Source of the DNA: Iamia sp963728655
GTDB lineage: Bacteria > Actinomycetota > Acidimicrobiia > Acidimicrobiales > Iamiaceae
Assembly (NCBI GenBank): GCA_963728655.1
Contig: CAVSLD010000002.1
Location: 930,001 to 994,000 of the forward strand
Direction of reading: 5' to 3'
Length of the DNA: 64,000 nt
The notes under the pieces were generated by a model. It worked only from the letters and a program-made list of their open reading frames with translations. It made no database searches and was not told the DNA's origin. Below are positions 1-8,688 of the stretch, piece by piece; within the stretch, counting starts at the first letter, position 1; each line of letters begins with the position of its first letter. Made by a program: the position numbers and the translations under genes.

Positions 1-536
1 CCGCGCTCGGGGTTGCCGCAGACGACGAACGGGCTGGCCGTGCCGACGAGGGGCTGGCTGGTCGCGGCCGAGGTGGCGGTGGCGGTGACGGAGTCGGTGT
101 CGACGATCTTGCCGAAGCTGGTGGGCCTGGTGTCGCTGCCCTCCACGTCGACCCCGACCGCCTCGGCGTCGTCGACGGCGGCGACCGAGGAGCAGGGTCC
201 GATGGGGTCGCCCTTCCCGTCGACGACGGTGCACGCGGTCATCACCACGTCGTTCTCGTCGGTCACGGACCGGGCCTCGGCCAGGGCGTCACCGGGGGCG
301 GTGCCGGGCTCCTCCGCGATGCGGTAGCGATCCAGGGCCCTGGTCGCGGCCAGCGCGGCCTCGTCGACCGCGTTCTGCGTCTTGCGACGCTGCGGGTAGG
401 CCTGGGACCCGTCGATGACCAGGACCGACACCACCAGGATCGACGCGATCGACAGGGTCATCATCATCAGGGCCGCGCCCCTCTGGGCGGGTCGGGTCGG
501 ACGGCGGTGGGGGGTGTGGTGGCGGACGGGTGTCAT
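1..536 (-). CDS. TadG-like Flp pilus assembly protein (3' end outside window)
   Basis: Last gene of a three-gene minus-strand cassette; about 178 codons are visible before it leaves the window. A short basic N-terminus is followed by QRGAALMMMTLS and a single hydrophobic segment (about residues 20-42), then a Gln/Lys/Asn-rich stretch and DEAALAATRALDRY, the usual pattern of TadG/TadE pseudopilin-like proteins, which keep one N-terminal membrane helix and expose the rest outside. The visible remainder has several Cys residues, as expected of a secreted domain. The ATG at 536 is preceded by GAGGTG. It starts 32 nt after the TadE-like gene at 569-1066. The family call rests on the N-terminus and neighbours; the C-terminal domain cannot be judged. 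Confidence 0.75.
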   Translation of the reverse strand, partial: MTPVRHHTPHRRPTRPAQRGAALMMMTLSIASILVVSVLVIDGSQAYPQRRKTQNAVDEAALAATRALDRYRIAEEPGTAPGDALAEARSVTDENDVVMTACTVVDGKGDPIGPCSSVAAVDDAEAVGVDVEGSDTRPTSFGKIVDTDSVTATATSAATSQPLVGTASPFVVCGNPER

Positions 537-568
537 CGGGTCACCTCGGGCGGTCGGGCCCGGCGTCG

Positions 569-1066
569 CTAGGGCGCCTGGGGCGTGGGCTGGCGGATGA
601 TGAGCATGGTGGCGGTGCCGGTGATGTCGGTGACCGGGAAGCGGGAGCCGACGAAGGAGACCGGTCGGAACCGCCACGCCACCTGGACGCGGAGGAAGTC
701 GGTGTCGGGGTCGGCGTCGGCGCAGGAGACGGCGTCCTTGCTGCCGCTGTCCCCGGAGCTGGTGAGACAGGTCACCACGACGGGGTCGTGGGCCTGGCCC
801 GCGAGGCGCCCCTCCACCGCCTCCACGATCGCCTGGTGGGCGGGGGAGCCGGGCACGTCGGCCTGCGTGTGGTCGAGCACCCCGACCCGGGCCCCGTCGG
901 CCGCGGCCCCGGTGGCCTGGCTGGTCTGGAACACGCCCCGGCCCACGTCGATGCCACCGAAGACGAGCGTGAAGAAGATGGGCAGCACGATGGCGGTCTC
1001 GACGATGGTGGCGCCGCGCTGGCGGCGGCGCGAGGACGGGCGCCGGCGGTGGTGGCCGATGATCAT
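569..1066 (-). CDS. TadE-like pseudopilin
   Basis: 165 residues. The N-terminus has RQRGATIVETAIVLPIFF with a hydrophobic helix at about residues 19-42, the TadE signature (Arg/Gly, then a Glu within the hydrophobic start). The remaining 120 residues form a predicted extracellular domain with two Cys (CLTSS and SCADAD). TadE proteins are minor pseudopilins needed for Flp/tight-adherence pili. Its ATG overlaps the stop of the upstream TadE-like gene in an ATGA (1063-1066), so translation is probably coupled. No TadA, TadB/C or CpaB genes are visible nearby. Confidence 0.8.
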   Translation of the reverse strand: MIIGHHRRRPSSRRRQRGATIVETAIVLPIFFTLVFGGIDVGRGVFQTSQATGAAADGARVGVLDHTQADVPGSPAHQAIVEAVEGRLAGQAHDPVVVTCLTSSGDSGSKDAVSCADADPDTDFLRVQVAWRFRPVSFVGSRFPVTDITGTATMLIIRQPTPQAP

Positions 1067-1620
1067 CCCTGGACCACCGCCTCGACGCTGCGCCGGAGGG
1101 TGATGGTGCGGCCGGTGATGGCGTGGGTGAAGGGACTGAACATGGCCACGTCCGCGGTCACCGTGACCTCGATGCGGTCACCGGGCTCGAGGGTCACCCC
1201 ACCGGAGGGCGTGCCGCACCCGTGGTACGGGACGGTGGTGTCACCGACCACCTTGGCGATGGTGACGTCGAAGCCGTCGACCTCGGAGAGCTCGAGGTCC
1301 TGACCGGCAGCCCGGTCCTCCACGTTCAGGCGGCCGTTGCAGCCCGAGTCGACGCTCGTGGGCCGGAGCCGGGCGCTGGCCGCTCCCTCGCGGGCCGCGT
1401 TGGACATCCGGTTCTGGTACTGGGCGACCCGTCCGAAGTCGATGGTCGAGAAGATGATGGCCGCCAGCAGCAGGCCCACGAAGGCCAGCTCGACCAGGGC
1501 TGCGCCCCGCTGGCCGACCCGGCGCGCGGCCCGGGCCGCGCCGCCGTGGCGGTGCGCCAGGGCCGGCCGTCGTCGCCGTGCTGTTCGTCCCGTCCGGGCC
1601 GTCCTCGAAGTGAGGGCCAT
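1063..1620 (-). CDS. TadE-like pseudopilin, first gene of the minus cassette
   Basis: 185 residues from the ATG at 1620, chosen because GGAGGAGGCGGAG lies directly upstream; a GTG at 1638 in the same frame would put that ribosome site inside the gene. A basic N-terminus leads to RVGQRGAALVELAFVG and a hydrophobic helix at about residues 38-58, then an extracellular domain with Cys in SGCNGR and HGCGTP. It ends in an ATGA overlap with the next TadE-like gene. A TadE-TadE-TadG order suggests one small surface complex. Confidence 0.8.
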   Translation of the reverse strand: MALTSRTARTGRTARRRRPALAHRHGGAARAARRVGQRGAALVELAFVGLLLAAIIFSTIDFGRVAQYQNRMSNAAREGAASARLRPTSVDSGCNGRLNVEDRAAGQDLELSEVDGFDVTIAKVVGDTTVPYHGCGTPSGGVTLEPGDRIEVTVTADVAMFSPFTHAITGRTITLRRSVEAVVQG

Positions 1621-1709
1621 CTCTCCGCCTCCTCCCACGTGTGCCCATCGGCGCGGGGGCGGCGACCTTGAGGGGCGGGGGGAGGGGGGACGACCCTGCT
1701 GAGCAGGGA

Positions 1710-2768
1710 CTACGCGCTGCGGGGGAGGCGGGCCTCGTCCCAGCCCAGCAGGGCCACGCCGGCGGCCGCGGCGTAGCGGTCGGTCATGCCGCTGACGTGG
1801 CGCACGGCGGCGGCCACGGTGGCCGGGTCGCCGGGGACGAGGCCGTCGCCGTCGGCCCCCAGGGCGCCGGGGTGGGCGATGTGGTGCTCGGTGAGGGCGG
1901 CGATGAGCCGGGCGGCCCGATCGGCCTGGAGCACGGCCTCGGGGCGCAGGTAGATCCGCTCGTAGTTGAAGGCCCGGAAGGCGGCGAGGGCGTCGGCCTC
2001 GGGCTGGCGCAGGGCCACGGTGCCGGTGGCGCCGATGGTCTCGACCATGGCCGTGATGAACCGGTGCAGCTGGGTGCGCCGGTCCCGCCCGACCACGGAG
2101 GTGACCTCGTCGGGCAGGTCACCGGGGCGCACCACCCCGGCGGCCACCGCGTCCTCGAAGTCGTGGCACACGTAGGCGATGCGGTCCGCCCAGGCCACGA
2201 CCTCGCCCTCGGCGGTGGTGGGGGCCGGGCGGTTCCAGGAGTGGTTGCGGATGGCGTCGAGGGTCTCGGCGCACAGGTTGAGCGGGGCCAGGACGACGTC
2301 GGCGCCGTAGACGGCGTGGTGGTAGCCGCCCTCGAGGAAGGGCGAGAGGGCGCCCTCGGAGGCGTGGCCGGCGGGGCCGTGGCCGCAGTCGTGGCCGGTG
2401 GCGGCGGCGGCCGTGAGGGCCGTGTCGAGGCCCACGGGCCGGGCGATGCTGACCGCGACCTGGCACACCTCGATGGCGTGGGTGAGGCGGGTCCGGAGGT
2501 GGTCGTCGTCGGGCGCGACGAACACCTGGCACTTGCCGGCCAGGCGCCGGAAGGCCTTGGAGTGCTGGATGCGGTCGAGGTCGCGCTCGAAGCAGGTGCG
2601 GAACCGGTCGGGCTCCTCGGGCACCTGGCGCCGCCCCGCCCCGTGCGGACGGACCGCCCCGGGGGCGGGCGGCGGCGTGCGTCCCTCCTCCCGGCGGGCG
2701 CGCTCGGCCAGGTCGAGCCCGGGGGGCCCGACCACGAGGGGCGCGTGGGCGACGGTGACGTCCTCCAT
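1710..2768 (-). CDS. dgt: Deoxyguanosinetriphosphate triphosphohydrolase-like protein (HD domain)
   Basis: 352 residues. Members of the family hydrolyse dGTP (or other dNTPs) to the nucleoside and tripolyphosphate in the cytoplasm, adjusting dNTP pools. The HD metal site is visible: RLTHAIEVCQ, then GHDCGHGP, and a later Asp in VVAWADRIAYVCHD. SKAFRRLAGKCQV is the usual N-terminal nucleotide-binding stretch. I start at the ATG at 2768, not the GTG at 2777, because a TAGGGT box ends 7 nt before it, leaving no room for a leader. It sits between two outward-facing Tad cassettes and shares no operon with them. Confidence 0.88.
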   Translation of the reverse strand: MEDVTVAHAPLVVGPPGLDLAERARREEGRTPPPAPGAVRPHGAGRRQVPEEPDRFRTCFERDLDRIQHSKAFRRLAGKCQVFVAPDDDHLRTRLTHAIEVCQVAVSIARPVGLDTALTAAAATGHDCGHGPAGHASEGALSPFLEGGYHHAVYGADVVLAPLNLCAETLDAIRNHSWNRPAPTTAEGEVVAWADRIAYVCHDFEDAVAAGVVRPGDLPDEVTSVVGRDRRTQLHRFITAMVETIGATGTVALRQPEADALAAFRAFNYERIYLRPEAVLQADRAARLIAALTEHHIAHPGALGADGDGLVPGDPATVAAAVRHVSGMTDRYAAAAGVALLGWDEARLPRSA

Positions 2769-2775
2769 GGGGCCC

Positions 2776-2781
2776 ACCCTA
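2776..2781 (-). promoter_or_regulatory. Likely leaderless -10 box of dgt
   Basis: TAGGGT followed by 7 nt and the ATG. The same TANNNT-to-start geometry recurs at about a dozen genes in this window. Confidence 0.5.
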
Positions 2782-2878
2782 CGGACACCCGGTGACAGCC
2801 CCGGCGATGGGTGCGACCGTCTGTCACAGAACGTGAGAATTGTTGGCCCGATGCCTCACTTTGTGCGGTCGAGGCCCG

Positions 2879-3529
2879 ATGGAAGGCGGTGATGGCCGCC
2901 GCTCACCCCCAGAGCGCACCGTGGCGCTGAGGCACCACCGCCGCCGCGGACCCTTCCGGGGCTCGGCGTCGGACCGCTCGCGCGGCGCCGTGCTCGTCGA
3001 GGCCGCCTTCGTGACCCCGGTGTTCCTGGCCCTGGTCCTGGGCGTGATGGAGATCGGCCTGGCCATGAACGACAACCTGGCCCTGGCCCACACCGTGCGG
3101 GCCGGGTCCCGGGTGGCCAGCGCCTCGGGTGACGACCCCTTCGCCGACTACGGCATCATCCAGGCCGTCAAGCGCGAGAGCGCGGCCCTGCCCCGGGCCC
3201 AGGTCGACCTGGTCGTCGTCTACAAGGCGTCCGCCTTCGGCCAGGACCCCACCGCGGCGTGCAAGGCCGGCAACGACGTGACCGGTGTGTGCAACGCCTA
3301 CACGCCCGCCGACTTCTCCAAGCCCAAGGACCGGTGGGCCTGCCTCTCCAGCGAATCGCTGGACAAGGCCTGGTGCCCCACCACCCGCAAGGTGAGCAGG
3401 TCGGGCGCGGGGCCGGACTACGTCGGGGTGTGGATGAAGATCCGCCACCCCTGGCTGACCCGCATGTTCGGCGCCACCCTCACCCTCACCGACGCCTCGG
3501 TGATCCGCCTCGAGCCGAGGCTCAAGTGA
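2879..3529 (+). CDS. TadE-like pseudopilin, first gene of the plus cassette
   Basis: 216 residues from the ATG at 2879; the start is uncertain, with a TTG at 2840 and a GTG at 2921 in the same frame. A long basic N-terminus leads to RSRGAVLVEAAFVTPVFL and a hydrophobic helix at about residues 43-64, then an extracellular domain with four Cys. It resembles the following gene in its later CPTTRK and DYVGVWMKI stretches, so the two look like tandem paralogues. Its TGA overlaps the next gene's GTG (GTGA). Confidence 0.78.
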   Translation: MEGGDGRRSPPERTVALRHHRRRGPFRGSASDRSRGAVLVEAAFVTPVFLALVLGVMEIGLAMNDNLALAHTVRAGSRVASASGDDPFADYGIIQAVKRESAALPRAQVDLVVVYKASAFGQDPTAACKAGNDVTGVCNAYTPADFSKPKDRWACLSSESLDKAWCPTTRKVSRSGAGPDYVGVWMKIRHPWLTRMFGATLTLTDASVIRLEPRLK

Positions 3530-4119
3530 GGCTCGGCCACCACCGGACCGGACGGGGGGCGACCCGCCGCGACCGGGGTGCCGTCCTCGTCGAGATGTCC
3601 TTCGTCGCCGTGGTGCTGATCGCCCTGCTCGGCGCCGCCTTCGACTTCGGCATGTCGTGGCGGGCCGGCCTGGGCGTGATCGAGGCGGCCCGCACCGGCG
3701 CCCGCGTCGGGTCCAGCCAGGGCAACGACATCGACGCCGACCGGGCCCTGCTGACCGGCATGTACTCGGCCCTGGCCTCCAGCGGCCAGCTGGCCAAGGT
3801 CGACCGGGTGGTCCTCTTCAAGTCCACCACGACCGACGGGCAGGTCTCCGCGGCCTGCATCAACGGCACCAGCGGGTCCTGCAACACCTTCACCGGGGAC
3901 CAGTTCCGGGCCATCACCAGCACGTCGGCGATCAGCTCCACCGGCTGCGTGACCAACTCCGTGCGGCGCGGGTACTGCCCGACGACCCGCAACCAGGTGC
4001 AGCTCACCGCCGACTACATCGGCGTGTGGGTGCGGGTGAAGTACGACCCGCTCTTCCCCTCCATCCGTCCCATGGACATCGAGCGCACGGCGGTCATGCG
4101 CCTGGAACCGAAGGACTAG
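3526..4119 (+). CDS. TadE-like pseudopilin, second gene of the plus cassette
   Basis: 197 residues from a GTG that overlaps the previous stop. RRDRGAVLVEMSFVAVVL begins the hydrophobic helix (about residues 18-40). The extracellular part shares GVWVRVKYDP and CPTTRNQ with its neighbour (GVWMKIRHP, CPTTRKV), which indicates duplication. The TadG-like gene follows after 2 nt. Confidence 0.8.
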   Translation: MRLGHHRTGRGATRRDRGAVLVEMSFVAVVLIALLGAAFDFGMSWRAGLGVIEAARTGARVGSSQGNDIDADRALLTGMYSALASSGQLAKVDRVVLFKSTTTDGQVSAACINGTSGSCNTFTGDQFRAITSTSAISSTGCVTNSVRRGYCPTTRNQVQLTADYIGVWVRVKYDPLFPSIRPMDIERTAVMRLEPKD

Positions 4120-4121
4120 AC

Positions 4122-5832
4122 GTGCACCTGTCCCACCGCCCCCACGCGCCGCTCCGCCCCCGCACCAGTCGGGCCCAGGGGGAGCACGGCTTCACCCTGG
4201 TCACCTTCGCCCTGCTGCTGGTGCCCCTGCTGTTGATGAGCGGCCTCGCCATCGACGTGGGCTACTGGTACAACCGCGTCTCCAACCTCCAGAAGGCGGC
4301 CGACGCCGGCGCCCTCGCCGGGGTGGTGTGGCTGCCCGACAACGCCAAGGCCGAGACCTTCGCCAAGGAGGCCGCGGCCCGCAACGGGTTCACCGACGGC
4401 GTCAACGGTGTGACCGTCACGGTCAAGCAGGTCGGCGTCCGCCGCCTCCGGGTGGCCATCACCGACCCTCGCGTCGGCAGCTTCATCTGGCAGGCCGTGG
4501 GCGGCAAGGACATCGCCATGACACGGGACGGGACGGCGGAGTACGTGCTCCCGGTGCCCCTCGGGAGCCCGCGCGAACTACTTCGGGACGGGCGACCTGG
4601 TCAGCGGCAACCCGGAGCTGCTCTACCAGTCGGTCAACCCCTCGTGCACCAGCAAGATCAACGGCGACCGCCACCAGAGCCCCCACTTCGGCCCGCTGAG
4701 CTCCGGCGGCGCCACCCTCTCGTCGTGCCCGGCCGCGCCCACCAACGCCGAGTACCGCCCCAACGGCTACGAGCTCTACATCGACGCGGTGCCCGGTCGG
4801 ACCTCCAACATCGAGGTCCTCCTCTACGACCCCCGGTACAACGACGCCGGCATCTCCAACTCGAGCGCGCCCTGCAGCTGGCAGTACGACAGCAACTACA
4901 CGGACCTGGGTTACAACAGGACCGTGTACGGCCGCATCCAGTACTGGACCGGCAACGGGTGGCGGGAGATCTTCTCCGGCCAGTCGGCCACCGCCCGCTA
5001 CGTGATCTACGGCCACACCGAGTGCAACGAGGCGGGCATCGACAGCAAGCGCCAGTCGGGCAACGAGGACTTCACCTTCAGCCTCTACTCGGCCGACTCG
5101 ACGCCCCTCGACGACTCCGACAACCCGGCCGTGACGGGGTGCACCAAGACCTACTCGGCCAACACCGCCTTCGAGCGGTCGTTCCTGGGCTCCAACCGCT
5201 GGAACGTGCTCTGCACCATCACGCCGTCGATGCCGTCGGGCCAGTACATCATGCGGGTGCACAACGGGGCCCCCGGGGTGTCCACCGCCGACGGCTCCAA
5301 CCAGTGGGGCCTCGTGGCCAAGTACCAGGGGGCTGCGGGCAACGGCCTGTGCGACGGCCGGACCGACGCCACCTGCCCACGGGTCTACGGCCGCAACGCC
5401 ATCTCCGTCTACGCCAACACCAAGGACGCGGTCGCCTCCTTCTTCCTGGCCGAGATCGAGGCCGAGCACAACGGCAAGACCCTGGAGCTCGAGCTCTGGG
5501 ACCCCGGCGAGGGTGGCCAGAAGATCGAGTTCCTGCAGCCCACCGGCGCCAACTCCTGGGGAGCGCACACCTTCAGCTGGGCCAGCTTCGAGGACGACGG
5601 CACACCCGTGGCCTCGGGCAACAACGTCACCTCCGTGGACGTGACCGGCTCCAAGTTCAACGGGCGGCTCCTCAAGATCCAGATCCCGCTCAGCTCCTAC
5701 ACGCCGCCGGCCAACAACAAGTGGTGGAAGATCCAGTACACGTTCGGCTCCGGCGACGTCACCGACCGCACCACCTGGTCCGCCCAGGTGGTCGGCGACC
5801 CGGTGCACCTCGTCGAGGAGGAGGCCCCCTGA
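4122..5832 (+). CDS. TadG-like Flp pilus assembly protein, frame broken once
   Basis: Starts at GTG 4122. GEHGFTLVTFALLLVPLL gives one membrane helix (about residues 22-44), followed by AIDVGYWYNRVSNLQKAAD, the typical TadG start. At about 4571 the frame moves by one: GSP continues as NYFGTGDLVSG in the next frame, which fits one extra C in CCCGCGCGAAC. The second part (to 5832) is a Cys- and Tyr-rich secreted domain of about 420 residues. Removing one base gives a single protein of about 569 residues. It closes the plus cassette; obgE starts 23 nt later from its own promoter. Confidence 0.75.
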
Positions 5833-5843
5833 GCGAGGCCGCG

Positions 5844-5849
5844 TAGTCT
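5844..5849 (+). promoter_or_regulatory. Likely leaderless -10 box of obgE
   Basis: TAGTCT, then 6 nt (CGCCGG), then GTG 5856. No Shine-Dalgarno is present. Confidence 0.5.
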
Positions 5850-5855
5850 CGCCGG

Positions 5856-7232
5856 GTGTCCGTCTTCGTCGACCGTGCCCAGCTGCACGCCAGGGGCGGT
5901 GACGGCGGTGCCGGCGCCGTCTCCGTGCGGCGCGAGGCCCACGTCCCTCGGGGCGGCCCCGACGGCGGCGACGGCGGCTCGGGCGGCACCGTCTGGCTGG
6001 TCGCCGACCACAACGTGGCCTCGCTCCTCGCCTTCCGGGACCACCCGCACCGGCGGGCCGAGTCCGGGACCCACGGCGCGGGGAAGAAGCGCCACGGCCG
6101 CTCCGGTGCCGACCTCGAGGTCCCGGTGCCCCCGGGCACGACCGTCCGGACCGCCGACGGCGAGGTCCTGGCCGACCTGACGACCACGGGTGACCGCTGG
6201 ACCGCGGCCCGGGGTGGGCAGGGGGGCCGGGGCAACGCCCGGTTCCTGTCCAACCGGCGCCGGGCGCCCAGCTTCGCCGAGCAGGGCGAGGAGGGCGAGG
6301 AGCGCTGGCTCGAGCTCGAGCTCAAGCTGATGGCCGACGTCGCCCTCGTGGGGTTCCCGAACGTGGGCAAGAGCACCCTGATCTCCCGGGTCTCGGCCGC
6401 CCGGCCCCGCATCGCCGACTACCCGTTCACCACCCTGGAGCCCAACCTGGGCGTGGTCCGGGTGGAGGAGGGGCGCGAGCTGGTGGTGGCCGACATCCCC
6501 GGCCTGATCGAGGGGGCCAGCGAGGGCCGCGGCCTGGGTCACCAGTTCCTCCGCCACGTCGAGCGGGCCAGGGTGCTGGCGGTGCTGGTCGACCTCTCGT
6601 CGCTGGCCCCGCACCCCCCGGGCGAGCAGGAGCGGATCCTCCTCGAGGAGCTGGGTGCCTACCAGCCCGACCTGCTCACCCGGCCCCGGGTGGTGGTCGG
6701 GACCCGCGCCGACATGGCCGAGCTCGAGGGGGCCGAGGCGGGGCGGGCCCACGTCCTCGACTCCTCGGCCGGCGACGGCCCCGACCCCCGCGGCCCTGCC
6801 GGAGGGGCTCCCACCGGCACCGCGCCCGGCGGGGAGGACCCGACGGCGGGGGAGGGCGCCGTCCGGTGCGACCACGTCATCTCGGCCGTGACCGGGACCG
6901 GCCTCGACGCCCTGGTCGGCCACCTCGCCGACCTCGTCGACGGGGCCCGCCAGGAGGAGCCCCGGGCCGAGGGCTTCGTCGTGCACCGCCCGGCCCCGGC
7001 CGGCATCAGCGTGGCCCGCGACGACGACGGCGCCCTGCGGGTGCACGGGCGGGCCGCCGAGCGGGCCGTGGCCCTCTCCGACGTGTCGAGCCCCGACGCC
7101 CAGGCCTACGTGCGCGACCGCCTCGACCGGCTCGGCGTCACCAAGGCCCTGGTGCGGGCGGGCGCCCGCCGCGGCGACGAGGTCCGCATCGGCTCCTTCT
7201 CCTTCGACTACATCCCCGACGACCAGGGCTGA
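5856..7232 (+). CDS. obgE: GTPase ObgE/CgtA
   Basis: 458 residues. Essential GTPase that acts on the large ribosomal subunit. The glycine-rich Obg fold covers about residues 1-158 (HARGGDGGAGAVSVRREA). The G domain follows with G1 GFPNVGKST (166-173), switch region YPFTTLEPNLG and G3 DIPGLIEGA; the NKxD-type site reads GTRAD. After a Gly/Pro-rich linker, a C-terminal OCT domain (about 385-458) ends in GSFSFDYIPDD. The usual upstream partners rplU and rpmA are absent; a TadG-like gene is there instead. proB follows in the same direction. Confidence 0.96.
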   Translation: MSVFVDRAQLHARGGDGGAGAVSVRREAHVPRGGPDGGDGGSGGTVWLVADHNVASLLAFRDHPHRRAESGTHGAGKKRHGRSGADLEVPVPPGTTVRTADGEVLADLTTTGDRWTAARGGQGGRGNARFLSNRRRAPSFAEQGEEGEERWLELELKLMADVALVGFPNVGKSTLISRVSAARPRIADYPFTTLEPNLGVVRVEEGRELVVADIPGLIEGASEGRGLGHQFLRHVERARVLAVLVDLSSLAPHPPGEQERILLEELGAYQPDLLTRPRVVVGTRADMAELEGAEAGRAHVLDSSAGDGPDPRGPAGGAPTGTAPGGEDPTAGEGAVRCDHVISAVTGTGLDALVGHLADLVDGARQEEPRAEGFVVHRPAPAGISVARDDDGALRVHGRAAERAVALSDVSSPDAQAYVRDRLDRLGVTKALVRAGARRGDEVRIGSFSFDYIPDDQG

Positions 7233-7309
7233 GATCGTCACCGTTGTCGTTCGACGGGGGTGGCGGTCAGCGGCGAGGCTGAGGCCGTGGCCGACCCCGT
7301 GACCCGACG

Positions 7310-8491
7310 ATGACCGACGGCGACCTCACCGCCGGCGTCGGGTCGCGCCTCGGTGCGGCCCGTCTCGACGCCGGCGCCGACGCGGTCTCGTCGCGCTCGA
7401 CGGTGGTGGTGAAGGTCGGCTCGTCGTCGCTCACCGATCGCGAGGGCGCCATCGACGAGGCGGCCGTCGCCAAGGTCTGCGCCGAGATCGCCGGGGCCCG
7501 TGCCGCCGGCCACCGCGTGGTGGCCGTGAGCTCCGGGGCCATCGCCGCCGGTCTGCCGGTCCTGGGCCTGGCGTCGGCCCGGCCCCGTGACCCCGTCACC
7601 CTCCAGGCCGTCTCGGCCGTCGGCCAGAGCCGGCTCATGGGCGTGTGGGACCGGCACCTGGCCGGCCACGGGCTGGTCGGGGGCCAGGTGCTGCTGGCCC
7701 CCCTCGACTTCGCCGTGCGCGACCAGTACCTCCACGCCCGGGCCACCCTCGGGCGCCTGCTCGACCTCGACGTCGTCCCCATCGTCAACGAGAACGACGC
7801 CATCGCCGACGACGAGATCCGCTTCGGCGACAACGACCGCATCGCCGCCCTCGTCGCCCACCTGGTCGGCGCCGAGGCCCTGGTCCTGCTGACCGACACG
7901 CCCGGCGTGCTCACCGCCGATCCCCGCCTCGACTCGTCGGCCTCGCTGATCGAGGAGATCCTCGAGGTCGACCAGGACATGGAGGCCCTGGCCGGCGGGG
8001 CCGGCTCGGAGCGGGGGAGCGGGGGCATGGCCACCAAGCTGGCCGCAGCCAAGATCGCGTCCTGGTCCGGGGTCCGCACCGTGATCGCGGCGGCCGACCG
8101 CCCCGGGGTGGTGGCCGACGCCATGGCCGACGTGGCCGGCGTCGGCACCGTCGTGCGCCCTCGCAGCCGGCGCCTGACGGCCCGCAAGCTGTGGATCGCC
8201 TTCGCCGTCGGCTCCACCGGGACGGTCGTGGTCGACGCCGGGGCCCGCCGGGCCCTCGAGGCCGACGGCCGGTCGCTGCTGCCCGCCGGCGTGGTCGGGG
8301 CCGAGGGCCGCTTCGCGCCAGGTGCGGCGGTCGAGGTGGCCGACGACGCCGGCACCGTCTTCGCCAAGGGCATCGTCGCCGTCGGGGCCGAGGCCCTCCG
8401 GGCCGTCGCCGGCGTCCGCACCGCCGCCCTGCCCGACGGGACCCCCCACGAGGTCATCCACCGCGACGACCTCGTCGTCCTCCCCCGCTGA
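7310..8491 (+). CDS. proB: Glutamate 5-kinase with PUA domain
   Basis: 393 residues; phosphorylates glutamate with ATP, the first step of proline synthesis, in partnership with ProA. The kinase domain starts at VVVKVGSSSLTDREG (about residue 32), with SSGAIAAG, PIVNENDAI, GDNDRIAALVA and LLTDTPGVLTADP as substrate- and nucleotide-binding motifs. The C-terminal 75 residues (from RKLWIAF) form the PUA domain. The N-terminal extension of about 30 residues is longer than usual, so a later start is possible. Its partner proA lies about 10.5 kb away. Confidence 0.95.
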   Translation: MTDGDLTAGVGSRLGAARLDAGADAVSSRSTVVVKVGSSSLTDREGAIDEAAVAKVCAEIAGARAAGHRVVAVSSGAIAAGLPVLGLASARPRDPVTLQAVSAVGQSRLMGVWDRHLAGHGLVGGQVLLAPLDFAVRDQYLHARATLGRLLDLDVVPIVNENDAIADDEIRFGDNDRIAALVAHLVGAEALVLLTDTPGVLTADPRLDSSASLIEEILEVDQDMEALAGGAGSERGSGGMATKLAAAKIASWSGVRTVIAAADRPGVVADAMADVAGVGTVVRPRSRRLTARKLWIAFAVGSTGTVVVDAGARRALEADGRSLLPAGVVGAEGRFAPGAAVEVADDAGTVFAKGIVAVGAEALRAVAGVRTAALPDGTPHEVIHRDDLVVLPR

Positions 8492-8630
8492 CCCCTCGTC
8501 CGTTCTGGTCTAGGAAGAGGCCGTTCGCGGCCTGATCTCAGACCAGATGCGAGCCAGGCCGGGTCCGCCGCCGTTCTGGTCTAGGGATGAGCCCTGGAGG
8601 GCGCGTTCCTAGACCAGAACGGACGAGGGG
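8492..8630. repeat. Long perfect inverted repeat, TCTGGTCTAGG family
   Basis: A 25-nt arm (8492-8516) containing CCGTTCTGGTCTAGG recurs exactly, inverted, at 8606-8630, with 89 nt between. A further direct copy of CCGTTCTGGTCTAGG lies at 8571-8585. The same core occurs in a tandem array near 63.6 kb. It fills most of the space between proB and the DUF559 gene. It could be a MITE-like element or a terminator derivative; the sequence alone does not decide. Confidence 0.8.
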
Positions 8631-8688
8631 CGGGACGCCATCGGGTGCGGACGCCCCGCTGTCACACCTCCCGGGCAAGATCGAGCCC

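Noticed and set aside
1641..2795. Long open frames opposite to dgt, and similar long antisense frames throughout
   Set aside because: High G+C removes stop codons in shadow frames. These lack family motifs and repeat Gly/Arg/Pro/Ala runs.
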